Source: Thermogemmatispora tikiterensis
GTDB taxonomy: Bacteria; Chloroflexota; Ktedonobacteria; Ktedonobacterales; Ktedonobacteraceae
NCBI RefSeq assembly: GCF_003268475.1
Contig: NZ_MCIF01000002.1
Coordinates: 3,518,671 to 3,582,670 of the forward strand
Direction: 5' to 3'
DNA: 64,000 bases
The translations under genes were made by a program, and so were the position numbers. Shown in pieces: positions 28,824 to 38,591 of this stretch. The first letter of the stretch is position 1. Each line of letters starts with the position of its first letter. The notes below the pieces were generated by a model that saw only the letters and a list, made by a program, of their open reading frames with translations, had not been told where the DNA came from and searched no databases.

Positions 28824-29426
28824 ATGCCGTTCACACGTCTGTTGCTGATCGGCGCGACCTCCTCAAAATGCATCAATGGCGAAAAAGGAGATAAGGTCAT
28901 TATTGCTCCTAAAAATCATAAGGTGAAGGCGCACCTTGGCCATCTGGACGATCCTTACGCCGGCGAGGTCATTCTCTGTTTCCAGCTCGATGACGGTAGC
29001 GAGCAGGCCCGTGAGCTGCTCCGCAGCCTGGGCATTAGAGACGGCGATCGTCGCTGCGATGGCCTCATCTTCTACAGCCGGGATGGTTCCCCAGAACGCA
29101 CCGTCTGCCTGGTTGAGCTGAAGCATAGCCGCGTCGAGGAGGCCGCTGCCCAGCTTATTCGCACTCGCCAATGCATCGAAGATCTCCTATGTAAAGAATG
29201 CGGAGAGCCAGGGAAAAAGTATATCCAGCGACTGCAGTGGAAAGCCTGTCTCTACCGCCACGGAGCCTCACCTGACGAGACGAGTAAAGTCCTGAAAGAG
29301 CTGCGTCGCTATTTCAAGCACTACTGTTCATGTGATCATCAATCTGCTGACATTGGGCCATTTCTGCGTGGAGAAAGCGAGCAGCGTATTGCAGAGGGTC
29401 GCCGGGGCAGGAAGCGCGAGCGCTAG
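28824..29426 (+). CDS. Putative PD-(D/E)XK nuclease-like partner protein
   Basis: I do not recognise a named family. The 200-residue protein contains CDGLIFYSRDG...VCLVELKHSRVEEAAAQL (residues 78-111): Asp79, Glu98 and Lys100 are spaced as in the PD-(D/E)XK nuclease core, with Gln110 as a possible motif IV. Cysteines at 123 and 126 (CKEC) plus two near the C-terminus (CSC) could bind a metal. The C-terminus is strongly basic. AAGGAAGGAAGC lies upstream of the ATG, and the gene is 40 bp behind the AAA ATPase, so the two are cotranscribed. Nuclease activity is inference. Confidence 0.65.
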   Translation: MPFTRLLLIGATSSKCINGEKGDKVIIAPKNHKVKAHLGHLDDPYAGEVILCFQLDDGSEQARELLRSLGIRDGDRRCDGLIFYSRDGSPERTVCLVELKHSRVEEAAAQLIRTRQCIEDLLCKECGEPGKKYIQRLQWKACLYRHGASPDETSKVLKELRRYFKHYCSCDHQSADIGPFLRGESEQRIAEGRRGRKRER

Positions 29427-29511
29427 CCAGAGAGGGCCGCTCGCTGAACGTCGTGGCCGAGGAAGCGATGGGAAAGAGAGGGGAGCCAGGCCCCTCAGTA
29501 GAGGCACGAGG

Positions 29512-29539
29512 TTGACCGTCACCTCCCCTGTGCTACAAT
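29512..29539 (+). promoter_or_regulatory. gpsA promoter
   Basis: TTGACC (29512-29517), a 16-bp spacer and TACAAT (29534-29539) preceded by TGC form a near-consensus extended promoter. It drives gpsA, 65 bp downstream. Confidence 0.75.
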
Positions 29540-29604
29540 GAGAGGCAGTCCATAGCCCTTCAGCGAGCGAGCCTGCGGGCAACCGAGCATAGGAGAGGAG
29601 GACA

Positions 29605-30636
29605 ATGGCATCCGTTGCAGTGATTGGCAGTGGTGCCTGGGGAACCACGCTGGCGCTTTTGCTGGCCAACAAAGGGATCGATACGGTCCTCTGGGAGCAT
29701 CGGCCCGAGCGGGCCGCCGACATGGCGTGTCTGCGTGAAAATAGACTCTTCCTGCCCGGCTTTCGCTTTCCCGAGCATCTAGGAGTCACCGCCGACCTGG
29801 AAGAAGCTGTTCGCCATCGCGAAGTCATCATCCTGGTCACACCCTCACAGCGCATGCGTGAAAACGCGCGGCAGCTGGCCCCCTATTTGGAGCGCGGCGC
29901 TATCGTCGTGAGCGCCAGCAAAGGCATCGAGCTCAGCACGCTCCAGCGTATGTCGGAGGTGCTGGCCGAAGAGCTACCGGAGGCACGCGCACGTCTGGCG
30001 GCCCTCAGCGGCCCCAATCTTGCGCGTGAAGTCGCCGAGGGGAAACCCACAGCCGCCGTGGTGGCTGCTCAAGATGAAGCCATCGCCATCTATCTGCGCA
30101 CCCTGTTGAGCACCGCTCGCTATCGCGTATACACCACCCAAGATATCACCGGGATTGAGCTGGGTGGAGCTTTGAAGAACATCATTGCCATTGGAGCAGG
30201 CATTAATGACGGCATGGGCTATGGCGAGAATGCCCGCGCCGCCTTCATCACACGCGGTCTGGCCGAGATCACGCGGCTTGGTACCGCCGCCGGGGCGCAT
30301 CCGCTGACCTTTGCCGGCCTGGCAGGTTTAGGCGATCTAGTGGCCACCTGCTCCAGCCCACTGAGCCGGAACCATCAACTGGGCCGCCGTTTAGCCGCAG
30401 GAGAAAAGCTAGACGAGATCCTCGCCTCCATGCACAGCGTCGCCGAAGGCGTCTATACTACCCGCGCTGCCCTCCAGCTAGCCCAGCGCTACGGGGTTGA
30501 AATGCCCATCACCCAGCAGCTTGCCCTTGTCTTGTTCGAAGGCTACGATCCCTACAAGGCCGTACTGGAACTGATGATGCGCGACCCCAAAGGGGAGATG
30601 GAGGGTTTGATCGAAGGCAGCATCTATGTGAGCTAA
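29605..30636 (+). CDS. gpsA: Glycerol-3-phosphate dehydrogenase [NAD(P)+]
   Basis: GpsA reduces dihydroxyacetone phosphate to sn-glycerol 3-phosphate for phospholipid synthesis. The 343-residue protein has the Rossmann motif GSGAWGTTLA (8-17), SASKGIE, LSGPNLAREV and the catalytic Lys in GGALKNIIAIGAG, followed by GLAGLGDLVATC. GGAGAGGAGGAC precedes the ATG. It is flanked by its own promoter and by the rpoD terminator from the opposite strand. Confidence 0.95.
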   Translation: MASVAVIGSGAWGTTLALLLANKGIDTVLWEHRPERAADMACLRENRLFLPGFRFPEHLGVTADLEEAVRHREVIILVTPSQRMRENARQLAPYLERGAIVVSASKGIELSTLQRMSEVLAEELPEARARLAALSGPNLAREVAEGKPTAAVVAAQDEAIAIYLRTLLSTARYRVYTTQDITGIELGGALKNIIAIGAGINDGMGYGENARAAFITRGLAEITRLGTAAGAHPLTFAGLAGLGDLVATCSSPLSRNHQLGRRLAAGEKLDEILASMHSVAEGVYTTRAALQLAQRYGVEMPITQQLALVLFEGYDPYKAVLELMMRDPKGEMEGLIEGSIYVS

Positions 30637-30663
30637 GACCAGATCACGAGAGAAAGAGCACTG

Positions 30664-30693
30664 CAAAAAGTAGGGGCGCGTTAAACGCGCCCC
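30664..30693 (-). terminator. Terminator after rpoD
   Basis: On the minus strand GGGGCGCG/CGCGCCCC form an 8-bp GC stem around a 5-nt loop (30673-30693), followed by TACTTTTTGC. It is 21 bp past the rpoD stop. Confidence 0.85.
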
Positions 30694-30713
30694 ATAGCTA
30701 CCTTGGGAATAAG

Positions 30714-31967
<1,254 letters not shown>

Positions 31968-32137
31968 TCTGGCTCCCCCTTCAGAAAACGGGTCCGCAAT
32001 GAATAACGAATAAGGAGACTGACCCTGCTCTCTGAAAATAAAGAGTAAGATAATAGCGCTATGCGATGCTGATCATCGCCTCCCACCCTGCCCAGGCTAT
32101 TCCACATCACCCATATAACATCTGGGCTTGAGGATTT

Positions 32138-34288
32138 TCATCCCTGCAGATTCGTCCTCAAGTGAATCTCACGGATCTGCCGGTGGATTTCCTGCAGCTG
32201 ATGCTCCAGCTCGTGCACTGCGGCTAGGTCCCCGGCTTCCCGGGCTTCCTGGATCAAATAGCGCAGCTCCGTATTGAGCTGCATCAGCCGCATGCGCTTC
32301 AAGCGGGTGGCGCATTGGGTGGCCGCTTTGATCAGTCCTGCTCCATCGAGCGGAGACGCTGCCTCGACGCGCCTTTGCGCTCGGGCCGCCGTTTCCAGCA
32401 ACGCGGAAGGTAACAGTTGCTCTAAGGGTTGATGGAAAGAGGAAGAGCCACGTTGATAAAGAGAGTTGAGAAAGTGGTACAACTCCCGCGTGTCCGTCCC
32501 GATAAAGTCACCATCGTTTATTATACCACAAACATGTTGACTTAAACCAGGATGTTGGAGGAGTAGCCCTATCAGGTAGTCTTCCCATTCTACTCTATCC
32601 AGGCCTCCTCTGTCAAGCGCCAGGCCTTTGCCATCGGGGCCAGTGCTGACCCGGGCGCTAGCGAGAGCGCCCGCTCTGGCGTCCTTCACCTCGGCGGCTG
32701 AGGCCGGGGACAGCGCCTCAGTGTCAGCTTTCCCGCTGGCGCCCAGGCCAGTTTGAGCAAGCGCAGGCCGAGCGGCTAGCGGAGCTGGAGCCTGTGGAGA
32801 CTGACGCTGCCGTCCTCGCCCTTTCCTGCTGCCTTCCACCTCCCTTCTACCTGACTCAGCGGGCACAACGATCTCGGCCACGCTCTGGTGTCTGCCACGC
32901 AGGCTACGCTGCAATTCATTATACAGGCTCTGCTCATCGACATGGATCATCCTTGCTAGCTTCCGCACATAGGCATCGCGTTTGACGCGATCGCTGATTA
33001 TGCCAATGATGGGGAGCAGGCGTCGCGCCGCCAATGCCTGGTCTCTCGGCTGGCGCAGATCCAGATCCGTTGTCTTGGCTACAAAGTAATAATCGACCAA
33101 AGGTAACGGATGAGCGAGGGCCTCCTCCCACCGGGCCGGGTTCTGGCGGATCACCTCATCAGGGTCCTGGCCTGCGGGCAGCAAGAGGACATCGATCTGG
33201 GCATCTACCTCTTCCTCCAGACGAATAATGGCCCTGGCGCCTCCCGCCTGACCACGGCGCTCCTGGGGCGGAACTGGCAGCGGGACAGGAACAATTGTGC
33301 GCTCTAATGAGCGAAGCGCCTCCTGGATACCATGCTCTGTAGCGGCCATGCCGGCGGCATCGGGATCTAAGGCCAGAGTAATGCGCCGCGCCAACTTTTT
33401 GATCTGCTGAATGTGTTTTTCAGTGATCGCACTGCCAATGCAGGCAACAGTCTGCCGCGTTCCATATTGGTGGGCCATAATAGCGTCGATATACCCCTCG
33501 ACAATGATCACCTGATTGGCCTGCTTGATAGCCTCCTTGGCACGGTCGAGTGCATAGAGCACGCTGTTTTTCTCGAAGAGCGCTGTCTGGGGAGTATTCA
33601 GATACTTGGGCTGGCCATCGCCCAGGGTGCGCCCGCCAAAGCCAATCACCTGACCTCGCAGGTCCCGAATCGGGAACATAATGCGGTTCCTGAAGTAATC
33701 ATAAAGACCCTGCCCATCCTCCGGCTCACGGGCCAGGCCGGCACTGACCAGCTCCTGCTCGCTATAGCCCTGGGAGAGCAGATAGCGACAGAGAGCATCG
33801 CGGCTGTCGGGAGCGTACCCCAGGCCAAAGGCTATGACGGTCTCCCCAGTGAGGCCGCGACCCTGGAGATAGGCCCGCGCTGGGGCCGCCTCGCGCAAGC
33901 GCAGCAGGGCCTGATGAAACCAGAGCTGAGCGTCCTCGTTAAGATGGCGCAGCCGTTCGCGCAGGGCCGCCAGCTCGCGTTGTTGGGCCGCATCATAGCC
34001 GGGCTGCTCATCAAGAGAGACGCCGGCCTTCTCGGCCAGGTAGCGCAGGGCCTCTGGAAAATCAAGCCCCTGGGCCTTTTGTACAAAGGTGAAAATATCG
34101 CCGCTCTCATGACAGCCAAAGCAGTGCCAGTGCTGCGACTCTGGAAAGACATAGAAGGAAGGTGTGCGCTCGTTGTGAAAAGGGCAAAGGGCCTTGAAGG
34201 CCCGGCCCGTTTTTTGGAGCTTCACAACCTGGCCAACTTCATCTACCAGGTCGAGGCGCGCTTTGATAGTTTCGATGATTGAAGACAT
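32138..34288 (-). CDS. dnaG: DNA primase
   Basis: DnaG makes RNA primers at the replication fork. The CHC2 zinc finger (Cys35, His38, Cys56, Cys59) opens the protein, followed by the RNA polymerase core with YLNTPQTALFEKN, the TOPRIM motifs VIIVEGYIDAIM and ALDPDAAG. A low-complexity Arg/Gln/Pro/Ala-rich linker (~490-560) precedes a C-terminal helicase-binding-type domain, making 716 residues, longer than the usual ~600. The gene starts about 540 bp from the DnaA-box array and is transcribed away from it; no strong Shine-Dalgarno is visible. Confidence 0.96.
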   Translation of the reverse strand: MSSIIETIKARLDLVDEVGQVVKLQKTGRAFKALCPFHNERTPSFYVFPESQHWHCFGCHESGDIFTFVQKAQGLDFPEALRYLAEKAGVSLDEQPGYDAAQQRELAALRERLRHLNEDAQLWFHQALLRLREAAPARAYLQGRGLTGETVIAFGLGYAPDSRDALCRYLLSQGYSEQELVSAGLAREPEDGQGLYDYFRNRIMFPIRDLRGQVIGFGGRTLGDGQPKYLNTPQTALFEKNSVLYALDRAKEAIKQANQVIIVEGYIDAIMAHQYGTRQTVACIGSAITEKHIQQIKKLARRITLALDPDAAGMAATEHGIQEALRSLERTIVPVPLPVPPQERRGQAGGARAIIRLEEEVDAQIDVLLLPAGQDPDEVIRQNPARWEEALAHPLPLVDYYFVAKTTDLDLRQPRDQALAARRLLPIIGIISDRVKRDAYVRKLARMIHVDEQSLYNELQRSLRGRHQSVAEIVVPAESGRREVEGSRKGRGRQRQSPQAPAPLAARPALAQTGLGASGKADTEALSPASAAEVKDARAGALASARVSTGPDGKGLALDRGGLDRVEWEDYLIGLLLQHPGLSQHVCGIINDGDFIGTDTRELYHFLNSLYQRGSSSFHQPLEQLLPSALLETAARAQRRVEAASPLDGAGLIKAATQCATRLKRMRLMQLNTELRYLIQEAREAGDLAAVHELEHQLQEIHRQIREIHLRTNLQG

Positions 34289-34827
34289 TGGCCGCCCTCA
34301 GCAAGCGACGACGTTGCTGTTGTCACGCTCAGAGTTTCGTCTTAGACAAAAAGGGCACCGGTCGGACAGGCGAGGCCCTCTCCCGCCTATGCTATCGCTT
34401 CATTTCGAGGGAAACAAGCGAGTACCGCCAGAAGATATCGCACTGAGGGAGGGAGGGAAGCACATGCCACATCCGTCCTTGCCACAGCCGCTCCAGGCTC
34501 CAGCCGACAAAGAGCAAGAGCGTTTGCCAGTCAGGTCTGCCCTCTCTCTGCCATCCCTAGAGATATAACGAGCTACTGCCGGGAAAGTCGCGCTCCTGGG
34601 GAAGAAGGTTTCCTCCGGGTTCAACAGTCGCCGGCGACAGGCAGACACCACAGGATTACTTCGGGGCAAGGAGGGAGCATCGCAGCTCTCCCACCCTGCG
34701 AACGTGGTCAGAGTGCCCGACCAGGGTCCCCCCAACCAACCCTGGAGACCAGTCCCAGCTGGGCCAGGTTGCATTTCTGCAACGCTTCGTTCTCCCGTGG
34801 CCGGGCAGAAGTAATGGCGCCGTGGCA
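34289..34827. other. Non-coding flank between dnaG and the DnaA-box array
   Basis: These 540 bp hold no convincing gene; the open frames lack ribosome-binding sites. It contains no perfect DnaA box. The dnaG promoter should be here, but I cannot pick one with confidence. Confidence 0.45.
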
Positions 34828-34929
34828 GTTATCCACATTTCCACAGTCCCTACTACTGTTATATCCATCTATTATAAAGAGATGGATATGGATAGCAGTA
34901 GTAATAGGGCCTGTGGAAATGTGGATAAC
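34828..34929. repeat. Large inverted repeat at the left edge of oriC
   Basis: The left arm 34828-34870 and right arm 34880-34929 are near-perfect reverse complements (a few indels and substitutions) around the AT-rich centre ATTATAAAG. Each arm starts at its outer end with GTTATCCACATTTCCACAG, so two DnaA boxes face each other across the centre. It could extrude as a cruciform and may mark or help the unwinding region. Confidence 0.8.
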
Positions 34930-35172
34930 CCCGGCTAGATGAGGCCGATTCTCGAAGAGACGTTGCTGGCTGAGATGGCTCTGGAAGCGGCGCGATGCGC
35001 AACTTGACATGGATGTTATTTTGCTGAGAAACGCCGCTCGCTCTGTGCAAAAGTGGTGGAAAACTTGGGGATAAATGACAGGCAGGCTGTGGATGACGAG
35101 GGAGACCGCTCAGGGCCTGTGGAAAAGTTATCCACAGGTGGCGTGGAGAAGTCGGAGGGCCGAGAAATACCC

Positions 35173-35269
35173 TGTGGATAATGTGGAAAAGTTATCCACA
35201 AAATCGGTGGAAAACTAGAGAGAAGGATGTCCTGACACGTCAGGTTAGGATGACCAATGTGGATAACTT
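35173..35269 (+). repeat. oriC direct repeat, copy A (97 bp)
   Basis: These 97 bp are identical to copy B at 35420-35516, offset exactly 247 bp. Each copy carries three perfect DnaA boxes and the internal palindrome-like CTGACACGTCAG. Confidence 0.9.
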
Positions 35270-35419
35270 ATCCACAAAATCGGTGGATAAGTGCCTGTCC
35301 TCTTGTCCGCATATGTCGGACCTTTGGGGGAGATCGAGCGCTTTATTACGACGCTCTGGATAACTTGTGGATAACTTATCCACAGGATCTGTGGAAAACT
35401 TTGAAACGCGGCCTGCTTG

Positions 35420-35516
35420 TGTGGATAATGTGGAAAAGTTATCCACAAAATCGGTGGAAAACTAGAGAGAAGGATGTCCTGACACGTCAGGTTAGGATGA
35501 CCAATGTGGATAACTT
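35420..35516 (+). repeat. oriC direct repeat, copy B (97 bp)
   Basis: Identical to copy A at 35173-35269. A shorter repeat of ~35 bp (from 35390 and again from 35529) containing AAACTTTGAAAC and CGGCCTGCTTGTGTGG brackets this copy, so the array has grown by nested duplication. Confidence 0.9.
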
Positions 35517-35693
35517 TTCCACAGAACCTGTGGAAAACTTTGAAACACGGCCTGCTTGTGTGGAAAAGTGGCCGGTGCAAGGAACCTTTATCGACAGGTT
35601 ATCCACATTGCCTGTGGATAACCTGCCTGAAATGTGTATAAAACTATCTGCAGGGAACTGTGAAAATGGTAGAACGCTGGTGAAACGCTACTC

Positions 35694-38132
35694 TTACACC
35701 GAGAGAGCGGGAACCAGGCGCCCGGCTCCAGCCTGAGCTAAATAGCTATAGATCCGCAGTAGCTCGGCGACACCGCTGGCGCTGGCGGCCTGATAGCCAG
35801 CGTGGTGAGGAGGATCACCATCGAAAACGCCGCCGATCATACCGAGCGTATTCTGACCCAGCTCGTAGAGAAAGGGTTCCAGCGCACGCAAGCCCTGGCG
35901 CCAGATGTACTCGTGCCCCAGTGGGGTAGCGTTGCCGTGGTCTGGCTCCTCTCTTCTATCCCGACCATCGAGCTTCAAGAGAGCCTCGATATAGGGGCCG
36001 ATTAACCATGTCCAGACGCTGCCCTGGTAGAGGGCCTGGCGCTGCTCGTCGCTGCTCCTGCCCAGTCGTCCGCGATAAGCGGGATCGTGGGGGGCTAGCG
36101 TACGCAGCCCATAGGGGGTCAAGAGATGGTGCGTGACCTGCTCTAGCACTTCAAGACGATGGACAGGGACGAGGGCCGTATGGCGCAAAGAAATGGCCAG
36201 CAGCTGATTAGGGCGCAAGCTGGGATCATGGCCGGAGGGTCCATCGAGCACATCATAAAGATAGCGACCCTCGGCATACCAGAAGCGCTGAAACCCCTCT
36301 TCGCAGCGCTGACGCAGCTCCTGAAAGCGCCCACTCAGATACGTATTCCCGCCGCGTCCGCGGACTAATGCCGACCACTCCTCCATTAGTGCCAGGGCAT
36401 GATACCAGAGGGCATTGACCTCGACCGCCTTGCCGGTGCGAGGCGTGACCGGGCTGCCGTTGAGATAAGCGTTCATCCATGTCAGGGCCTGGTGAGCGCT
36501 GGCACTTCGCAACAAGCCGTCATGGGGATCGACCTGAATCCCATGCAGCGTTCCCTCCAGGTACCAGAGCAGGCTTTCCGCCAGGCGCTGGTAAAGCTCG
36601 GCAATCAGCTCTTCATCGCCACTGAAGTGGAAATAGTGGTCGAGGGCATAAAGGTACCAGAGCGTCACATCAATGTTGCAATAGTCTGTCTCGCTGAGGC
36701 GTTGGCCAGTGCGCGGTAAACGATCCGGCAGCAAGCCCTGCTTAAAGTAGCGGGCCAGTCCTCGGAGCAAGCGGCGGCACTCGTCGAAGCGTCCGGTGGC
36801 CAGCATCAACCCGGGCAGAGCGATCAGCGCATCGCGGGTGTACTCCTCCAGTCCGTAGAACGTTGACAGGATCGAGAAGCGCTCTGCTTCCTGATCCGCC
36901 AATGGCCTGCCGTAAGGCCCGTGACCCAGGCTGACCAGGCGAGCTGGCCGCTGGCGAACCAGAAAACGATCTCCTGCCTGCACAAGCAGGTGCAGAAACT
37001 CCTCGCCCTCGCGCTGAGGATTGGTGGTTCCTGTTAGAGGCAGTACCTGAAGGCGGTGGGAGGTTTCTCCGCCTTCGCCAAAGTAGCGTTGTGGCTGGAG
37101 CAGAGCGCGCTGCTGCTCGATGCTCCGCCGGTAGGCCAGAGCCAGATAGTTGGGCGTCAGCGTCAACAGAGCAGGGTCCTCGGTCGTGGCCACAATGGTC
37201 AGCGTCGCCTCCTCATCCGGCCAGAGACGCGCGCGAAAGACACCCGGCAGGTAGAGATCGTCCACTGCTGGCCGTCCGGCATCACGGTCAACGCGACGCA
37301 GGAAGTGCCAGTACCATACCCCAGTCGGAATAAACAGAGGCTGGCTGTCGGGATGGCCGACGATGAACAGGTGATAGGGCTGAGCATCCTGGAAGGCCCG
37401 AATGGTGCAGCCCGTCACGCCGCGTGGAAAGAGCAGCTGGCCCCCTGACCATGAGGCCGGTGCAGCCCCTGGCTGCCGCTCACTGCTGTGGTGTACTTCT
37501 ACTTGAAAGTGCCAGTCGTGGTGACCGGTTTGGGGGCAGTCGAAAGGACGGTAGGCAGAGAATGGCAGCAGGGTCAGTTCCAAAATATGCTGATCCAAAG
37601 CACGATAGCGCAGGTATGTGCGCTGATAGACAGGAGGGCTGGTCGAACCCGAGGCTGAGGTCGCCACACGCACGCGCTCGCTCTCCGAGCCGAGGCTGCG
37701 CTGCTCATGATTGCGCGAAAGGCGATACTGGATGCAGGTCGTATGCTGGCCGGGAATCATCCAGACCCGTTTCTCCAACATCACCCCATCGAGACCGCCA
37801 ATGCGATAGAGAAAGACTGGAAAACCTTCCTCTAAACGAAAGGCCTCCAGATGAACAAAGCCGGCGGGGCTGAGCGTGCCATCACGGTACTCGTTCGTCC
37901 CAAGATAGTAGGTGCGCTGATCAAAGACGGCCTCCTCATCGATCTTAGCCAGCAATAGCTGGGGAGGAGCCTTCTGCTCAATTGGGACAACCAGCAGACC
38001 ATGCTGCATGCGCGTCAGCACGCCGGCGACAGTGCCGGCGGCATAACCTCCCAGCCCGTTCGTGATCAGCCACTCGCGCGAAATGGTCTCGTTCAGGTCA
38101 CAACAGATACGGCGATCAAATGTGATGGGCAT
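35694..38132 (-). CDS. Amylo-alpha-1,6-glucosidase (glycogen debranching enzyme)
   Basis: The 812-residue protein begins with the GDE N-terminal domain: REWLITNGLGGYAAGTV (residues ~20-36) and LVVPIEQKAPPQLLLAKIDEE. The C-terminal (alpha/alpha)6 domain from ~residue 420 has YNAVDAPLW-equivalent CNIDVTLWYLYAL, LTWMNAY, and VEVNALWYHAL, with the conserved acidic residues of the glucosidase site. The enzyme hydrolyses alpha-1,6 branches in glycogen or related glucans. It is longer than the usual 650-700 residues because of inserts in the N-terminal domain. It is transcribed towards oriC, i.e. against the expected direction of the replication fork. Confidence 0.9.
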   Translation of the reverse strand: MPITFDRRICCDLNETISREWLITNGLGGYAAGTVAGVLTRMQHGLLVVPIEQKAPPQLLLAKIDEEAVFDQRTYYLGTNEYRDGTLSPAGFVHLEAFRLEEGFPVFLYRIGGLDGVMLEKRVWMIPGQHTTCIQYRLSRNHEQRSLGSESERVRVATSASGSTSPPVYQRTYLRYRALDQHILELTLLPFSAYRPFDCPQTGHHDWHFQVEVHHSSERQPGAAPASWSGGQLLFPRGVTGCTIRAFQDAQPYHLFIVGHPDSQPLFIPTGVWYWHFLRRVDRDAGRPAVDDLYLPGVFRARLWPDEEATLTIVATTEDPALLTLTPNYLALAYRRSIEQQRALLQPQRYFGEGGETSHRLQVLPLTGTTNPQREGEEFLHLLVQAGDRFLVRQRPARLVSLGHGPYGRPLADQEAERFSILSTFYGLEEYTRDALIALPGLMLATGRFDECRRLLRGLARYFKQGLLPDRLPRTGQRLSETDYCNIDVTLWYLYALDHYFHFSGDEELIAELYQRLAESLLWYLEGTLHGIQVDPHDGLLRSASAHQALTWMNAYLNGSPVTPRTGKAVEVNALWYHALALMEEWSALVRGRGGNTYLSGRFQELRQRCEEGFQRFWYAEGRYLYDVLDGPSGHDPSLRPNQLLAISLRHTALVPVHRLEVLEQVTHHLLTPYGLRTLAPHDPAYRGRLGRSSDEQRQALYQGSVWTWLIGPYIEALLKLDGRDRREEPDHGNATPLGHEYIWRQGLRALEPFLYELGQNTLGMIGGVFDGDPPHHAGYQAASASGVAELLRIYSYLAQAGAGRLVPALSV

Positions 38133-38226
38133 CGTGGACCCTCCAGGCCCTCTTCAATGATACGCGGCTCTCCCCGCTGGACGTCATGCTCTGCCTGTAC
38201 GTTGTGCCTCACAGCACCCCTTATTT

Positions 38227-38235
38227 AGTGTAGCA
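38227..38235 (-). promoter_or_regulatory. Extended -10 promoter of the debranching enzyme gene
   Basis: On the minus strand TGCTACACT lies about 95 bp upstream of the start codon. No good -35 is present. The remaining ~350 bp up to the transporter promoter hold nothing I recognise. Confidence 0.45.
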
Positions 38236-38509
38236 TAATAAGTGCCAGGAAGCAGCGTTTTTCACACGGTCCTTTCTACAATGTAAAAGGATTGTTCTTC
38301 TGGCGTTGCACAAATGAGCCTCGGGTGACAATCCTCCCAGGCGAGGCGTATATAACAATGCAGAGAGTGCCAGTGTAAAGCCCCGAGCGAGTGCAGATTG
38401 CTCATCTTCCCGAGGCGGGCCTTGACCTTTGTCCTGCGCAACGGTCTTGGCCTCCTTTCTACCTTGTATTATGTCGACGGGCGTCCAGGTCTGCGATCAA
38501 ACCGGGAGC

Positions 38510-38539
38510 TTGTCAATAACAGTCGAGCTATGCTACACT
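38510..38539 (+). promoter_or_regulatory. Promoter of the amino-acid ABC transporter
   Basis: TTGTCA (38510-38515), an 18-bp spacer and TACACT (38534-38539) preceded by TGC match an extended sigma-70 promoter, 52 bp upstream of the start codon. Confidence 0.65.
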
Positions 38540-38591
38540 GCGCATATCCTTTGCACCCCATGTCGTTCTGTTAACCAGAGGAGGTGTCTGC

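Larger units (their letters stand above)
34828..35621. other. oriC: Chromosomal replication origin (oriC): DnaA-box array
   Basis: Fourteen perfect TTATCCACA boxes lie in ~790 bp. Plus orientation: 34829, 35128, 35192, 35268, 35376, 35439, 35599. Minus orientation (TGTGGATAA): 34920, 35173, 35258, 35366, 35420, 35505, 35613. Several form back-to-back pairs of opposite boxes separated by one base (35258/35268, 35366/35376) and many TTTTCCACA-type near matches fill the gaps. There is no open frame of note. The neighbours are dnaG-rpoD (leftward) and the debranching enzyme, not dnaA-dnaN. Five parS sites lie within 23 kb. The density of boxes makes oriC by far the best reading. Confidence 0.9.

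Noticed and set aside
34828-35621. CRISPR array
   Set aside because: The repeats are DnaA boxes in both orientations with irregular spacing and two long duplicated blocks, not regular repeat-spacer units; no cas genes are near.
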